A DNA stretch of 64,000 nt from Plantago ovata (GCA_028274465.1 CM051458.1:54363253-54427252), one strand, 5' to 3'. Shown: positions 53,566-64,000, numbered from the stretch's first letter. Numbers and translations: made by a program. Notes: a model not told the origin generated them from the sequence alone.

Positions 53566-54735
53566 CTAATCGCGGCTGTGCTGGACAATGTGCCTGTCGA
53601 TGTCCTGTCGCATGGCCGCGTTGTTGGCATCAATTCTGTCGAAACGGCTGTCGAGGTAGGTACGGAATTCGGAGAAGTCAAATCCTCCAGATCCCTGTGG
53701 TGCTCCAGCTGGTGCATGCGGTGCATGATGGACAAACGGAATATCTGGAATCGGGGCTTCGCCAACATCGGCCTCCATAGCATCCTCATGATCGGAATCA
53801 TTCGGCTGGAATTGCCCTCCTACATCAGCAGCTGCTGCTGTGGGGTTCCTCAACTGATACCTTTTAAGTTGTACCTCAATGGTCGAGGGTGAAAGGGCAG
53901 CGACCTCGCAATCACCCTCCTCAATATCGTCGACCCCATGATACTTGCAGTATGCTGTGATGAAGCTCGGGAAGATGAAAGGCTTCCTCTTCTTTTCCCA
54001 GTGGCGCTTGTACTCCTCATACATAATGTGCCCAATATCGACCTGATGTCCGTCTATGAGGCAGTAGAGGAGTTCGGCGTAGTAGGGCTGAATCCATGTG
54101 TCATTCTTCCTCGGGATCAAGTCGGAGATGCAAAATTTCATCATCACCTTAGCTTCGATGCTAAGGTCGCTATAACTGATCCGACCAGGTGCTGCCCCAA
54201 CTCCAGGATATCTGTACTCCCTGTTGCAGATCACATCGGTAATGTCTCTCCCTATCCCCCTAGCGGTCCTCGAATACAAGTAAGCGTGTGCGCTTTCTGT
54301 GAATTCCAAGTTCCCGAAATGGATGAAGGAAGATATGTACTCTGGGTTCCATGGTATAATCAGGCCTCGGACTAACACCCCATTCTTCTTGTCGAGATCC
54401 GTGTACCCAGTGTAGAAATCTCTGAGGAGGCTTTCGTCGTAGCCTTTGAACCTGTCGGAACTGTACCATGCCCAATTCCTTCGTAACCCCAAACTTGACA
54501 GTGTCCTATATCCCGCTCTGTTCGCTGCGGACTCAGGAATGTCAATCCTCCTATCGGGGATGATTGACCTTCCTCCGTCGTCCATCACCGCCTCTAGCCG
54601 TTGACGCACCTCTATCGCAGCGGCAGACAACTCGTACAAATCATGAGATGGTTGGGAGCTTGATGCCACTCCTTTCCCCTTCTTGCTAGAGCCGACTCTC
54701 CTTGTCCTTGGTGCCATGATTCCTACAAACAACAA
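53566..54735 (-). CDS. Accessory ORF of the Athila-like element
   Basis: An open frame of 389 residues (or 383 from the second Met, MAPRTRRVGSSKKGKG). It has a basic N-terminus, then a globular part with NWAWYSSDRFKGYDESLLRDFY, VLVRGLIIPWNPEYISSFIHFG and a CISDLIPRKNDTWIQPYYAELLYCLIDG stretch. The C-terminus is acidic and Pro/Ala-rich, with a predicted coiled coil (FRTYLDSRFDRIDANNAAMRQDIDRH). The pattern resembles the 'putative plant transposon protein' domain of Athila and related elements; the function is unknown. It lies downstream of gag-protease on the same strand, separated by 1.1 kb, where autonomous Athila elements carry their extra ORF. Confidence 0.75.
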   Translation of the reverse strand: MLFVGIMAPRTRRVGSSKKGKGVASSSQPSHDLYELSAAAIEVRQRLEAVMDDGGRSIIPDRRIDIPESAANRAGYRTLSSLGLRRNWAWYSSDRFKGYDESLLRDFYTGYTDLDKKNGVLVRGLIIPWNPEYISSFIHFGNLEFTESAHAYLYSRTARGIGRDITDVICNREYRYPGVGAAPGRISYSDLSIEAKVMMKFCISDLIPRKNDTWIQPYYAELLYCLIDGHQVDIGHIMYEEYKRHWEKKRKPFIFPSFITAYCKYHGVDDIEEGDCEVAALSPSTIEVQLKRYQLRNPTAAAADVGGQFQPNDSDHEDAMEADVGEAPIPDIPFVHHAPHAPAGAPQGSGGFDFSEFRTYLDSRFDRIDANNAAMRQDIDRHIVQHSRD

Positions 54736-54739
54736 TTAG

Positions 54740-55886
54740 TATCTTGTACAATGCAAAACAGACCTATGCATATGTAAATAAACGAGCCAACAAACGAGTA
54801 AAATTCTCAAAGATCCAACTCCTCAAAATCCCAAAGCCTAGTCTAGCTAATTCATTACGTAACATATCAATGTACCTACTACAATAACACATCACATTAT
54901 ACTCTTGCTAACAACAAATGCCTTGAATCGCAAGGTTCAATCCATATCATAAAAATCAATTTCTAGCATAAATCCTCAATTTCAACCATCATGCATTCTA
55001 CCAATACATTCATCAATTTCATATCAATAAACACATGTTTAAACAAGGAATGAAAGCAATAGAGATAATTTCCTAACAAGACATATATCATCCAATTAGC
55101 AAAATCTCAAATCATCAAACCAAGCCTAATTGAACATGTAATTGACAATGAATAATGAATCTAAACACATAAATCATCAACCCATACATCATACAAGTCT
55201 AATTGAAGCATAAATCAAAAAATCCCCAAATTGTAAAAATTAGGGTTCATGTGATAATACCTCAAATCCGAAAATTGAATGAGTTAGGAAGAAATTTGTT
55301 CGGAGAGAATGATAGAGCACGCAACGGGCTTCGAATGAAGCTAAAGAACACACAAAATGATGGAGAGATGAAGAAGTTATGAGGATTTGAAGATTTTTTG
55401 AATATGAAGGAAATTTTGGAGTTTGAAGGATGAAAATGGAGAAAAATGGGGGTTTGGGGAAGAAACCCCCGATTTTAGTCTCTGGAGGTGTGGGGCGGAC
55501 CGCCCCGCGCGCGGGGCTAACCGCCCCGCACGCCCAGAGCGCGCGCGCGCGCTCTGGTCGTGGGCGATTCGCCCCATACGTGGGGCGATTTGCCCCCCAC
55601 TTTTAGGTGAGAGACGAACGTTTTTTGAAAAATAAAAATGCGATTTTAAGTCCCCGAAAAAATTTTAGTCCCCGAAAAATCATTTTCTTCAAGAAATCAC
55701 TCGAAAAGTCGCACTCGAACACAACATAAGCACATAAGACACAGAACTGAACAAATTCACATATGAAAAGCAAACTGTTCAAGTATGAATGCATGCAATA
55801 AAGCGGTAAAGAAAGCGATAAAAACCCCGGGTTGCCTCCCGGATAGCGCCATTGTTTAAAGTCTCTGACTCGACTCCTGTCTTCGC
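54740..55886 (-). mobile_element. Spacer between accessory ORF and gag-protease
   Basis: Non-coding, AT-rich, except for a striking GC block at 55488-55598 with GGGGCGGACCGCCCC, a run of alternating GC (GCGCGCGCGCGCGC) and GGGCGATTCGCCCC words. The same GATTCGCC words occur in the LTRs of the family. Near gag lies CCCCGGGTTGCCTCCCGG. Confidence 0.8.
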
Positions 55887-57992
55887 CTATCTTTTCCTTC
55901 TGAGGGTACTAGATTTCCCCGTCATGATTCTCCTTCCCGTGCTTTGATCCTGTGAATAAGAGTGAACATAGACGTTAAGACCACTATAATCAATAGTGTT
56001 AGAAGTATCGGGTGGATCAGGTGGATCAGTTATGGCTTGCAACACGTGTTGCTCGCCATCCACTTCGATAGTGCAAGTCCTTCGGTAGATGTCCATCACT
56101 GAGCGTATTTTGGTCAAGAATGTACGTCCTAAGAGTATGACATCCCCCGTTCCTGGTGCTGATGCTGGCATAATTACAAAATCGGTGCGGACAGAAGCTT
56201 CACCAATTTTGACTAATACATTCTTCATAACGCCTTCGGGTTTCACAAGGGATCCATCCGCCAGTTGCACAATAGCCTTATGCACAGTTAGTTCTCCAAG
56301 GTTACTCTTCTCGAAAACGTTCAAAGGGAGCACATTAGAGTAGGATCCAGTGTCTAGTGTGGCTCGGACATCTTCAAGCTCCCCAATTCCGACCTTAATA
56401 TCGAAACTTTGAGGGAGTGGCTCTGGATCCTCATGCTCCTCTTCACTCTTGTTGGGACCAAGGTACTTTCCTTCTTCTTCGGCTTGTGGAGGTAGGTCCC
56501 TCTTGCAACTCTCGCACTTAGTAGCCTTCTTGATGGTGATTTCAACAGGTAGATCACCCACTAAGTTAATGGACAATGACTTCTCAGTGTTGCTAGGCAG
56601 TTTGCCTTGTTCCCTACTTGCTCCTCGATCGATCAACTCTTGCATCTTTTGATGGGTAAGCCTAGTGCTCTCTTCCAACCTATCGAGCCTTGCCCTAGTC
56701 TTCTCGGAATCCTCTTCATACCGTTTGAGAAAACTTTGTGTGTGATCAACCATCTTCTGCAAGTTCTCCATCAGTAGAGCCGTCTTCGACTTCGGTGGCT
56801 CTTTCGGAGCGGGATTTTCGCAGTGATCATTACCATAGTTCAGCCTACTACGGTCTTGGTTAGGTCCATAAGTTTGGTTAGCCGGTGCATATCCTTGATT
56901 GTTACGGTATCCTCTTCTCCAAAATCCACCTTGAGGATTCCTACCGTCTTGTCCGTAGCTAACTTCTTGAGTGCCAAACTCCGTAGCAAAGGCTTCTTCT
57001 TCTCCTCCTCGAGCCCAGTTGCCATCATCGTATGCCAACTTCGATCTACACATATGAGCCCCATGCCCATAGTTCTTACATATTCGGCATACTTCATTCG
57101 AAACAGTTGTTCCGGTGGCGCTCTTGAGGACTTGTTTCAATTCGTTGGTAAAGCACTCGAATTGATCCCCATTCCCCCTGTACATAGGGGCTTCTTGAGT
57201 CAGTGGAGCTTCAGGTCCACGTCTCCTAACCATTGCTCTTGGGTCCTTGAACTGCGAACCCTTGGCAAGCCTTTCGAAAACAGCCCAGACGGCTTCCACG
57301 GTTTCCTCCCAAATATTGCCTCGGCATTGGAAATCCACCACTGGTTGGTTCTCGAAGGTTAGTCCATTGTAGAAGTGTTGGACTAGGTCGGAGAGTTCAA
57401 AACCATGGTGAGGGCACTTGTTCGTGAGATCTTGGAACCTCTCGAACGCGGTGTAGATGGTCTCATCATAGTCTTGCTTGAATCCAGTGATTTGCGCCTT
57501 GAGCGCGGTAGTCAGAGTGTGTGGGAAGTATTTCTCCATGAAAGCTGAAAAAACCTTTTCCCAAGTGTCCAGCGAGCCTGCTGGAAGAGAGCTCAGCCAT
57601 GACTTGGCTCTGTCGCCAAGTCCGATAGCAAAAACCTTCATCCTCAACTCATCCGTTGTTATGTCAGCTCCGGGTCGTGGGAGTTGGTTGAAGAAATCAT
57701 CGATATCGTTCAAGTACCCCATCACATCTTCCCTTGATAAGCCATAGAACATCGGAAGTTGTTGGAATGCGTGGTTCTTGATTTCTAGATCTCGGGTTGC
57801 GGGCGAAAGAACAATCGCCGGTCCCCTCATACGATACTTGGTGGGTTGTACCCATGCCTTCAGTGGTCTAGCTTCTGCCATTCCGTCGATTTCCTTGAAA
57901 AGGAGTCGCCTTCTTTGGTGGTAGACTCTATCGATCTCAGCAATTGAATCAGCAAGTGGTATTCCTGCAGAACGTGTATGCGGCATACACAA
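55887..57992 (-). CDS. Gag-protease polyprotein of the Athila-like element
   Basis: A single 701-residue frame. The Athila-type gag domain (about residues 60-250) includes KNHAFQQLPMFYGLSREDVMGYL, GDRAKSWLSSLPAGSLDTW and CPHHGFELSDLVQHFYNGL. A zinc knuckle CRICKNYGHGAHMC (CX2CX4HX4C, about residues 305-320) follows, then a Gln/Asn-rich region and a coiled coil (about 400-450). The aspartic protease part near residues 530-640 shows VRATLDTGSYSNVLPL and GDVILLGRTFLTK. The start codon follows the primer site by about 130 bp. The frame ends shortly after the protease, where RT would begin in an autonomous relative. Confidence 0.93.
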   Translation of the reverse strand: MCMPHTRSAGIPLADSIAEIDRVYHQRRRLLFKEIDGMAEARPLKAWVQPTKYRMRGPAIVLSPATRDLEIKNHAFQQLPMFYGLSREDVMGYLNDIDDFFNQLPRPGADITTDELRMKVFAIGLGDRAKSWLSSLPAGSLDTWEKVFSAFMEKYFPHTLTTALKAQITGFKQDYDETIYTAFERFQDLTNKCPHHGFELSDLVQHFYNGLTFENQPVVDFQCRGNIWEETVEAVWAVFERLAKGSQFKDPRAMVRRRGPEAPLTQEAPMYRGNGDQFECFTNELKQVLKSATGTTVSNEVCRICKNYGHGAHMCRSKLAYDDGNWARGGEEEAFATEFGTQEVSYGQDGRNPQGGFWRRGYRNNQGYAPANQTYGPNQDRSRLNYGNDHCENPAPKEPPKSKTALLMENLQKMVDHTQSFLKRYEEDSEKTRARLDRLEESTRLTHQKMQELIDRGASREQGKLPSNTEKSLSINLVGDLPVEITIKKATKCESCKRDLPPQAEEEGKYLGPNKSEEEHEDPEPLPQSFDIKVGIGELEDVRATLDTGSYSNVLPLNVFEKSNLGELTVHKAIVQLADGSLVKPEGVMKNVLVKIGEASVRTDFVIMPASAPGTGDVILLGRTFLTKIRSVMDIYRRTCTIEVDGEQHVLQAITDPPDPPDTSNTIDYSGLNVYVHSYSQDQSTGRRIMTGKSSTLRRKR

Positions 57993-58125
57993 TCTGTGAC
58001 AGACTAGGTAAAGTAATTAGAAACAAATAGGAAAGTAGAGAGAGATTAAAAAGGAAAACTAAAACTAAAAGAATTAGGAATCTAAAACTGTAAATAAAAA
58101 CAAATTAAATAAAAAAAGGAGTATA

Positions 58126-58144
58126 GTCCCCGGCAACAGCGCCA
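58126..58144 (-). promoter_or_regulatory. Primer-binding site, tRNA-Asp type
   Basis: Minus-strand TGGCGCTGTTGCCGGGGAC, three bases inside the 5' LTR edge, one base different from the copy at 4253-4271. Confidence 0.9.
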
Positions 58145-58147
58145 ATT

Positions 58148-59421
58148 TGATGAACGCGGATTTGTCAGTTCCGAATTCAGTCAAATAATATTTGTATTTA
58201 GCCAAAGGCAATCCACAACTACAACGAAAACAGTAGTGTAGTAGTAGAATGACTCGAGTGTCGTTCTCTCTGGACTATAACTAGCTTTATCTATTTAACA
58301 AGAAAATATAAAACAGCAGACAGAAAGCAATAGGGGGTTTCAAGCAGATAATGGAGATTGGTGATAGTATGGTCCTTCTTAACATAATGGGTCGATAATT
58401 ATGCATAAATTCCTCGGTCTTGCATAGAGATCTTTGAATCAATCTTGTGTCCTGTTGCAAGTATTAAGCACTACGAAGATAATAAGGGTCTGACTCATCA
58501 ACAACTAACGTCCTAATGTGTTCCGTAATCATTCAACACTACGAAGATAATTTGGTCTGATTGGTCGACAAGTGTCCAAGTGTGCATAATTATCAATACA
58601 ACATACGAGAATTTTGGTGTTCAACTGATCAACGAAATAAAGCAATGACACGGAGTATAATGCGCGATATAGCCATTAGCATGATTATCTTCCCTCGTTA
58701 AGAATTCACATACTACCACCAACGATAAATTTAGCTACTCATAGGCATGCAATCAATAGCAATCATAGAAGAAAACATATTGAAAGAATATAAAATAAGT
58801 AGATAAAAGTTGTAAGATACAAAGTTACCGAAGGTTGTCAATCTCCGGATGATTGCAATCCTACGCGCTCCAATCTGCTATGAAAAAGTATCCCCTAAGC
58901 TATGGAACTCCCAGGACAGGCCCCGGGAAGTCCCTACCTAAAACTATAGAGAGAGGTGAGAAAGTAGGCTTGGAAAGATATGATTTTCGGAGAGAAAACT
59001 CGCAAATATATATAGGCCCGGAAATTGCCCGCGGCGGTTCGCCTCTGGCTGGGGCGGTTCGCCCCACAGTGTAAACGCGGAATTTCCGCGTTTTCGACGC
59101 TGGTTTTGGATTTCTTTGCCTTTTCGGACTCGGTTTCAGACTTCTAATGGCCTTCTAACCTCCAGATTCGACCCCTAGACTCCAAATCCTATCCGGAAAC
59201 CTTCAGATACTCCAAATATGCTCCTGGAACACCAATTCCTTGTAGACTTTAATATAATTGCCCGTAAATCTCCGAATTTCAACCAAAACCTGTAAAATAA
59301 AATCTAAAGGGAAACGTGACACTATTCTAATAAAATGTACTAAATATAGCTAAATTAACATAGAGGATAGCTAAAATAGGTGAAAAAGACTCGAATGAAA
59401 GTGTAAAATACACATTCATCA
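58148..59421 (-). mobile_element. 5' LTR of the young Athila-like element
   Basis: Same length as 50596-51869 and about 99% alike; most differences are transitions. The TATA stretch is near 59006 and the GC block at 59027-59067. Confidence 0.95.
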
Positions 59422-59426
59422 CCCGC

Positions 59427-60513
59427 TCCCTCGGATCGACCAGCTAGTCGATTCCACAGCTGGATGCGCCTTCTTGAGCTTCATGGATGCATACCAAGGA
59501 TTCTACCAAGTCAAAATGGCCAAGGATGATGTACCCAAGACCGCCTTCTTCGCAAATGGCAATGTGTATTACTTCAACGTGATGCCTTTCGGCCTCAAAA
59601 ATGCCGGAGCGACCTCCAAAGGCTGGTCAACAAGATGTCCAAAGAAGAGCAGGGTAAAACAATGGAAGTATATGTTGATGATATGCTTGTCAAGAGTAAG
59701 ACCGAGGAGCAACATGTAGGTTACCTAGCAAGATGCTTCTCGATTTTAAGGAAGTATGGCATGAAGCTCAATCCGGCAAAGTGTACCTTTGGAGTTAAAG
59801 GTGGGAAGTTCCTCGGTTACATGGTAATGGAAAGAGGAATAGAAGCGAACCCCGAGAAAATCAAGGCCATCCTCGATCTACCTCAACCCCAATCCATCAA
59901 TGAAGTACAACAATTGGTGGGGAAGTCGATCGCGTTGAGTAGATTCATCTCGAGATCCGCCAAGAAAAATCTCTCATTCTTCAAAGTTTTGAGAAAGAGC
60001 AACCACTTCGAGTGGACGAAAGAATGTGAGGAAGCCTTCGAGAAGCTCAAAGAGTACCTACTCTCCCCTCCACTTTTGTCAAAACCAATGGAAGGAGAAG
60101 TTCTTTACTTGTACTTGGCAGCAACTAGGGAAGCCGTCAGTTTTGTCTTGGTACGACTTCAAGGTAACGACCACTTGCCCATCTACTACTTAAGTAAAGT
60201 ACTCGATGGAGCCGAAACGCGCTATATGGATATCGAGAGGCTATCCTTCGCTCTAGTCTATACGGCGAGGAGACTGAAGCCTTACTTTGGAGCGCACAAG
60301 GTTGTGGTCTTGACGAAGCAACCTCTCAAGCAAGTCCTCAGAAAACCCGAAAACTCGGGAAGGCTAGCAAGATGGGCAATCGAATTGAGCGAGTACGACA
60401 TTGACTATCAAGCACCTCTGGCCAAGAAAGCCCAAGTCATTGCCGATTTCCTCGTAGAGTATCCCTCCAAAGGAGCATCAGGGGAAAACATCCCGAGACA
60501 CAAAATGTCATGA
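59427..60513 (+). mobile_element. RT core and RNase H of the TAT element
   Basis: FMDAYQGFYQVKMAKDD, FNVMPFGLKNAGATSK and VYVDDMLVKSK (catalytic YVDD) give the RT palm. The connection and the first RNase H follow, with LYLYLAATREAVSFVLVR and YMDIERLSFALVYTARRLKPYF. It continues RT sequence from before the Athila-like insertion. Part of a fossil. Confidence 0.9.
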
Positions 60514-60612
60514 TGATGGTCGAGGAGCGACCACGACAGAATAACCCAATGCAAGCTCTCGAGGATGCTTTAAAAGAACTCAAAGAGATGTCCCAGACAA
60601 AAAGAAAAAGGC

Positions 60613-61176
60613 ATGAGTGTACCTAGCAGAAAAGCCGAGGAGCCTAAGGGTATGGAGACCGTCTCTTCAAAACCCAAGGAGCTCGCCAACCATGGAGACG
60701 TCTGGATTCTTCACGTGGATGGATCCTCCTCAGGAAAAAATGACGGAATAGGAATATACTTCAAGAGTCCAGGAGGAGTCGAACTCGAGTACGCTGTTAC
60801 TCTTAGTTTTCTAGTCTCCAACAATGAAGCTGAATATGAAGCTATCCTCATCGCTCTACGTATGGCAAAAGCACTTGAAGTGAAGAAGCTACATCTCTTC
60901 ACTGACTCTCAATTGGCCGAGAAACAAATCTCGGGAAAGTTCAAAACCAAGAAGGACTCACTGGCCGAATACAAGAGCGCCATCACGGAGGAAATCCAAA
61001 AGTTTGAAAGTTGCGAAATTGAGAAATTCTCAAGAGATCTCAATCAAAGCGCAGATGCATTATCAAAATATACTTCGGCTTCCGGAGGAGTGGATACCCG
61101 GAATGTGATACTTATGAGAATCAATGCGTCATCCCTATGGTCATCAAAGCCAAACGTCTTGGAAATTGACACTTAA
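60613..61176 (+). mobile_element. Second (archaeal-type) RNase H of the TAT element
   Basis: WILHVDGSSSGKNDGIGIYFKSP, SNNEAEYEAILIALRMAKAL, LHLFTDSQLAEKQISGKF and SADALSKYTS show the D-E-D-D order of an RNase H domain separate from the one ending near 60500. Such a dual RNase H is known from TAT/Ogre elements. Part of a fossil. Confidence 0.9.
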
Positions 61177-61275
61177 CCGAGTTGGATGCAAGAGATCGCT
61201 ACCTATCTCATGAACGGTAGCCTTCCTCGTGATAAGGCTGAAGCAAGAAAAATCAAAGGAAAGGCAGGTCGCTAC

Positions 61276-63368
61276 TGATAGTGTATATGTCCTAGAGACA
61301 GTCCTTATTAAGGGCATGCAACCCTTATAGAGGGCATATATGTACTATTACACATGTCAACGTAATATAATATATGTTTGTTGTTCGGCTATTGAGTATC
61401 GCTTTCATATTTATATTACACCAGACATGCAGCATGTCATATCTCTATTTCTGTCCGTATTGATATTAAACATGTCCCCTCGGATAGATGATCGATCACA
61501 CAGATAGTGGGAGCTATGTGAGTTATCATCTATCCCAAACTCTCCCTAGTCGAGGTTCATCTCGGATGTAGGGGTCTGAATGAACCAGCTGAGACTAGTA
61601 TGCGTGGAGGTTATACTTGTTGGAGCAAGTGTGAGCCGATTCCACGGCCACGGAACGGATTGTTGGACAATCAAGAAACGTTCCCATAACTGCGCATAGT
61701 TGTTCGAAGGATGATTACTGAACAATGGAAGTACCCATCAGGACACTCCCATCGATGTATACTCTACACCGAAGTGTCTATGGGAACCGGTAAGTTGTCG
61801 AAGTGATGCTAGTCGTCCTTTGGACTTACAGGACTTTATCATCACATTTGTTGCCCTATATCCTTGGTGGACCCGTCGATGTCAGCTCTGAATAAGCAGT
61901 TGACCTAAGACACGATCCAGGATTATTGATACATACAAATGGGGATGATAAGTGTTTCTGTGAAGGATTCATCTCTCATGTGTAGCACAGGAGAGTACTG
62001 CTCATAGTCGTCATAGTTGTGTTGGTAAAGTCACTGGCCAGTGTATCGATATATTATGATAGTCATAAGTATATCTTCTTAACCAAGCAACTCCCTGAGA
62101 CGCCCGTGGATGTATTATTGGGATAGACACATCATCGATCCTAGATGCATTCGAGTCAGTCAGATGAAGGGACGTTACCATCGCCGCGTTGAGCGCAACA
62201 GACTTCACAACGAAAGGGTTTGCTTTGGGAAACCTCTCAAACGTCCTCATGTATTAATATTGCAAATGGAACCGTCTAGGAATTCCATTTTCCCTAGTCT
62301 AGGACTTGCTTAATACAATGAGGCGCTATGGGTCACACTATGTGGTGATTCAGCTTATCCGAATATTCTTGAAGATGGAATCGCAATTGATTTGGAATTA
62401 ATTGTGATTGATGGATTATAATTGATTTGGAATTAATTATAATATTTAGTGGCTCAATTAATGATTTGGAATTATTAATTGAATTGGCTAATTAATATTA
62501 TTTTATGTAAATACAATTAAAGATTATATTTTAGAAATATAATAGAGGTTTGATTTGAAAGGATATGTTAATTTAGAATTAACATATGCACATAGGTAAA
62601 ATCTACTTGGAGTTTGAATTGCCTTAGAACTATAAGTGGGTCCCAAAATCGGGACCCACCTATCTCCCTTGGGACACGCGCGCGCGCGTGAGATGGTGTA
62701 GGGGAAGGAGTTCGACTCCTTACTCTATTAGAAGTCCAAGGGATAAGTTAGATTTTCCTGATTGAGTTTTGATTTGATTGGGAATGAATCTAGACTTGAA
62801 ATTGGTTTCCTAGTGCAATAAGAATTAGATTCTTATTCCTTTACGAAGTCTAATTGCTTATGCTTTAGGCTTCTATTGACTACTATATATAGTAGACTAT
62901 TAGAGAGCTTTTGACACACAGTTGAATAGACTTTCATAGAGTTATTCTACCAGTTTTCTTAGAGAAAATAAAAGCTCTCCCCTTGCTCTATAAGCCACGC
63001 GCGCCGCCACCTACCGGAGGAAAACCGCCGTCCCGTCTTCTTGGTCACACAAAGAATATCCTAGCATTCTTCCGATAGGCTGTTCATCCGTGGATACCAA
63101 GGTTGAGGTTCTAGGAGCTGGAAACTAACTTTTATTGTCTTGCAGATAATCAAAGTATTGCAGATATCTTCGACTTCGACGAAGGAGAAGATACACCGGA
63201 TTATTACGAAGACTTGGAAGCTGTGCTTGCTTTTGGAGTACGGTTAGTCTTCTAATTGACGTGTTTAAATATATACAGAATATACATAATCAATTAACCT
63301 GTATGTTAAGAAATTTTTTGAAATTCCGATGCGTACCCTAGGGGTAACTCTGACCGTATTTTCTTACA
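61276..63368 (+). mobile_element. Solo LTR of the long-LTR Ty1/copia family
   Basis: A 2,093-bp LTR from TGATAGTGTATATG to TTTTCTTACA with a perfect 5-bp duplication GCTAC (61271-61275 and 63369-63373). It is similar end to end to 7304-9401 (reversed). No internal region is left, so two LTRs recombined after insertion. It lies in the TAT element between the second RNase H and integrase. Confidence 0.95.
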
Positions 63369-63379
63369 GCTACATCATG

Positions 63380-64000
63380 CAAGGAGATCACTTGTACAAG
63401 AGATCATTCGAGGGAGTCTACTTGAGATGCGTCGCCGAACAAGAAGTGTAAAAACTTTTGGGAGAAATGCACAGAGGAAGTTGCGGGGACCATGCCGGAG
63501 GAAGAACCCTCGCGCAAAAAATCATCCGCCAAGGATACTACTGGCCCACTGTTCGTGAAGATGCTGCCCGATTTGTGAGAAGGTGCGAGGAGTGTCAATT
63601 GCACGTCAATTTGATAAATGTCCCGGCGAAACCTCTCATGCCCATTGCCATCACTTGCCCTTTCGACATATGGGGCATCGACATAGTCGATCCTTTCCCA
63701 AGAGGCACGGGTCAAGAGAAATTCATCATAGTTGCGGTGGAATACTTTAGCAAGTGGGAGGAGGTTGAGGCAGTATCTACTATCACTGAACAAAGAGTGA
63801 TGAACTTTGTATGGAGAAACATCGTGTGTCGATTTGGCTTACCAAGAGTCCTCATCTCGGATAATGGTGCTCAATTCTGTGGCCGAAGGTTCAATGAATG
63901 GTGCAAGGAAATGAAGATTGAGAGGAGGTACACCTTAGTAGGACATCCTCAATCCAATGGGCAAACAGAAGCAGTCAACAAAATCCTCGTCAGCAACTTG
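63380..64000 (+). mobile_element. Integrase of the TAT element, running off the window
   Basis: The zinc-binding HHCC part (LLGEMHRGSCGDHAGG and RRCEECQLH), then the core with IWGIDIVDPFP, ISDNGAQFCGRRF and GHPQSNGQTEAVNK. These give the D, D and E catalytic positions of a retroviral-type integrase. It continues past the window end. Part of a fossil. Confidence 0.88.

Larger units (their letters stand above)
50596..59421 (-). mobile_element. 8.8-kb young Athila-like element without RT or integrase
   Basis: LTRs at 50596-51869 and 58148-59421 (both 1,274 bp, about a dozen differences, roughly 0.9%), 5-bp duplication CCCGC (50591-50595 and 59422-59426), tRNA-Asp primer site at 58126-58144, purine tract next to the left LTR. 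Inside are a long open gag-protease frame (55887-57992) and one accessory frame (53566-54735), both on the minus strand. The remaining space shows no RT, RNase H or integrase. It looks whole as a non-autonomous element. If a plant LTR rate near 1.3e-8 per site and year is assumed, the divergence means a few hundred thousand years. Confidence 0.93.
46246..64000 (+). mobile_element. TAT-lineage Ty3/gypsy element with two later insertions
   Basis: Order on the plus strand: 5' LTR (46246-47073), primer site, gag (47160-49110), protease (49440-49920), RT (split), RNase H, a second RNase H (60613-61176) and integrase (63400 to window end). The second, archaeal-type RNase H after the usual one is a mark of the TAT/Ogre lineage. 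An Athila-like element (50596-59421, target CCCGC) interrupts RT, and a solo copia LTR (61276-63368, target GCTAC) lies before integrase. The 3' LTR is outside. It is a fossil with several breaks in addition to the two insertions. Confidence 0.9.

Noticed and set aside
61276-63368. Part of a full copia element inside the TAT element
   Set aside because: A 5-bp duplication lies directly at both ends and no internal sequence is present, so it is a solo LTR.

Overview
The window looks like a transposon-dense stretch of a eudicot plant nuclear genome. It is AT-rich, has plant-type spliced genes with GT-AG introns, and carries many plant repeat families (Athila-like and TAT Ty3/gypsy, chromovirus, Ty1/copia, MULE, hAT, Stowaway, Harbinger, plant LINE). 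Almost everything is mobile DNA, much of it nested. The one host gene that reads as intact is a 13-exon NSUN5/Rcm1-type rRNA cytosine-C5 methyltransferase (minus strand, 13699-19531). Two other host traces are a wrecked UDP-glycosyltransferase 5' end (11953-12310) and a retrocopied fragment of an exportin-1 (XPO1/CRM1) transcript (40383-40965).

Region by region. 1-12000 is a deep nest on the minus strand. A UGT gene was cut by a chromovirus, which was cut by a Ty1/copia element (5' LTR 7304-9401). That element's gag was cut by an Athila-like element (LTR 4275-5468), whose own gag was cut by another LTR of the copia family (1325-2631). A 100-N gap at 1225-1324 sits beside a near-duplicate of 4750-5987, so part of this area may be an assembly artefact. 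12490-13230 holds a SINE-like repeat and a LINE tail. 13699-19531 is NSUN5, with two MITEs and a 125-bp tandem duplication in its introns.

19659-31063 is an 11.4-kb Mutator-like element (MULE) with degenerate long terminal inverted repeats and an 8-bp flanking repeat. A FAR1-type transposase gene enters from the left. A gene with a Ulp1/C48-like (SUMO-protease-type) domain enters from the right on the opposite strand. The convergent layout is that of mudrA/mudrB in MuDR. All larger introns and the space between the two genes are packed with copies of a short oriented motif (CCCATGATATCA and variants). It keeps the same polarity across both genes and is not seen in their exons. I regard this as the most unusual signal in the window.

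31266-46245 holds a LINE tail, a Harbinger-type MITE split by a 3.1-kb gag-protease-only LTR element, a 2.4-kb hAT-like element with smaller elements inside, a 748-bp MULE-type MITE with a perfect 9-bp target duplication, the XPO1 retrocopy, and a 2.3-kb solo-LTR-like element inside a second motif-rich region (CATGTACC words). 46246-64000 is a TAT-lineage Ty3/gypsy element (plus strand; gag, protease, RT/RNase H, second RNase H, integrase running off the window). It is interrupted by a young 8.8-kb Athila-like element (50596-59421) that encodes gag-protease and one accessory ORF but shows no RT or integrase, and by a solo copia LTR (61276-63368).

How they work together: NSUN5 would modify large-subunit rRNA. 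The MULE transposase and Ulp-like protein form one autonomous-type transposon module, each with a single apparent frame break. The two gag-only LTR elements would need enzymes supplied in trans. The other LTR copies are fossils.
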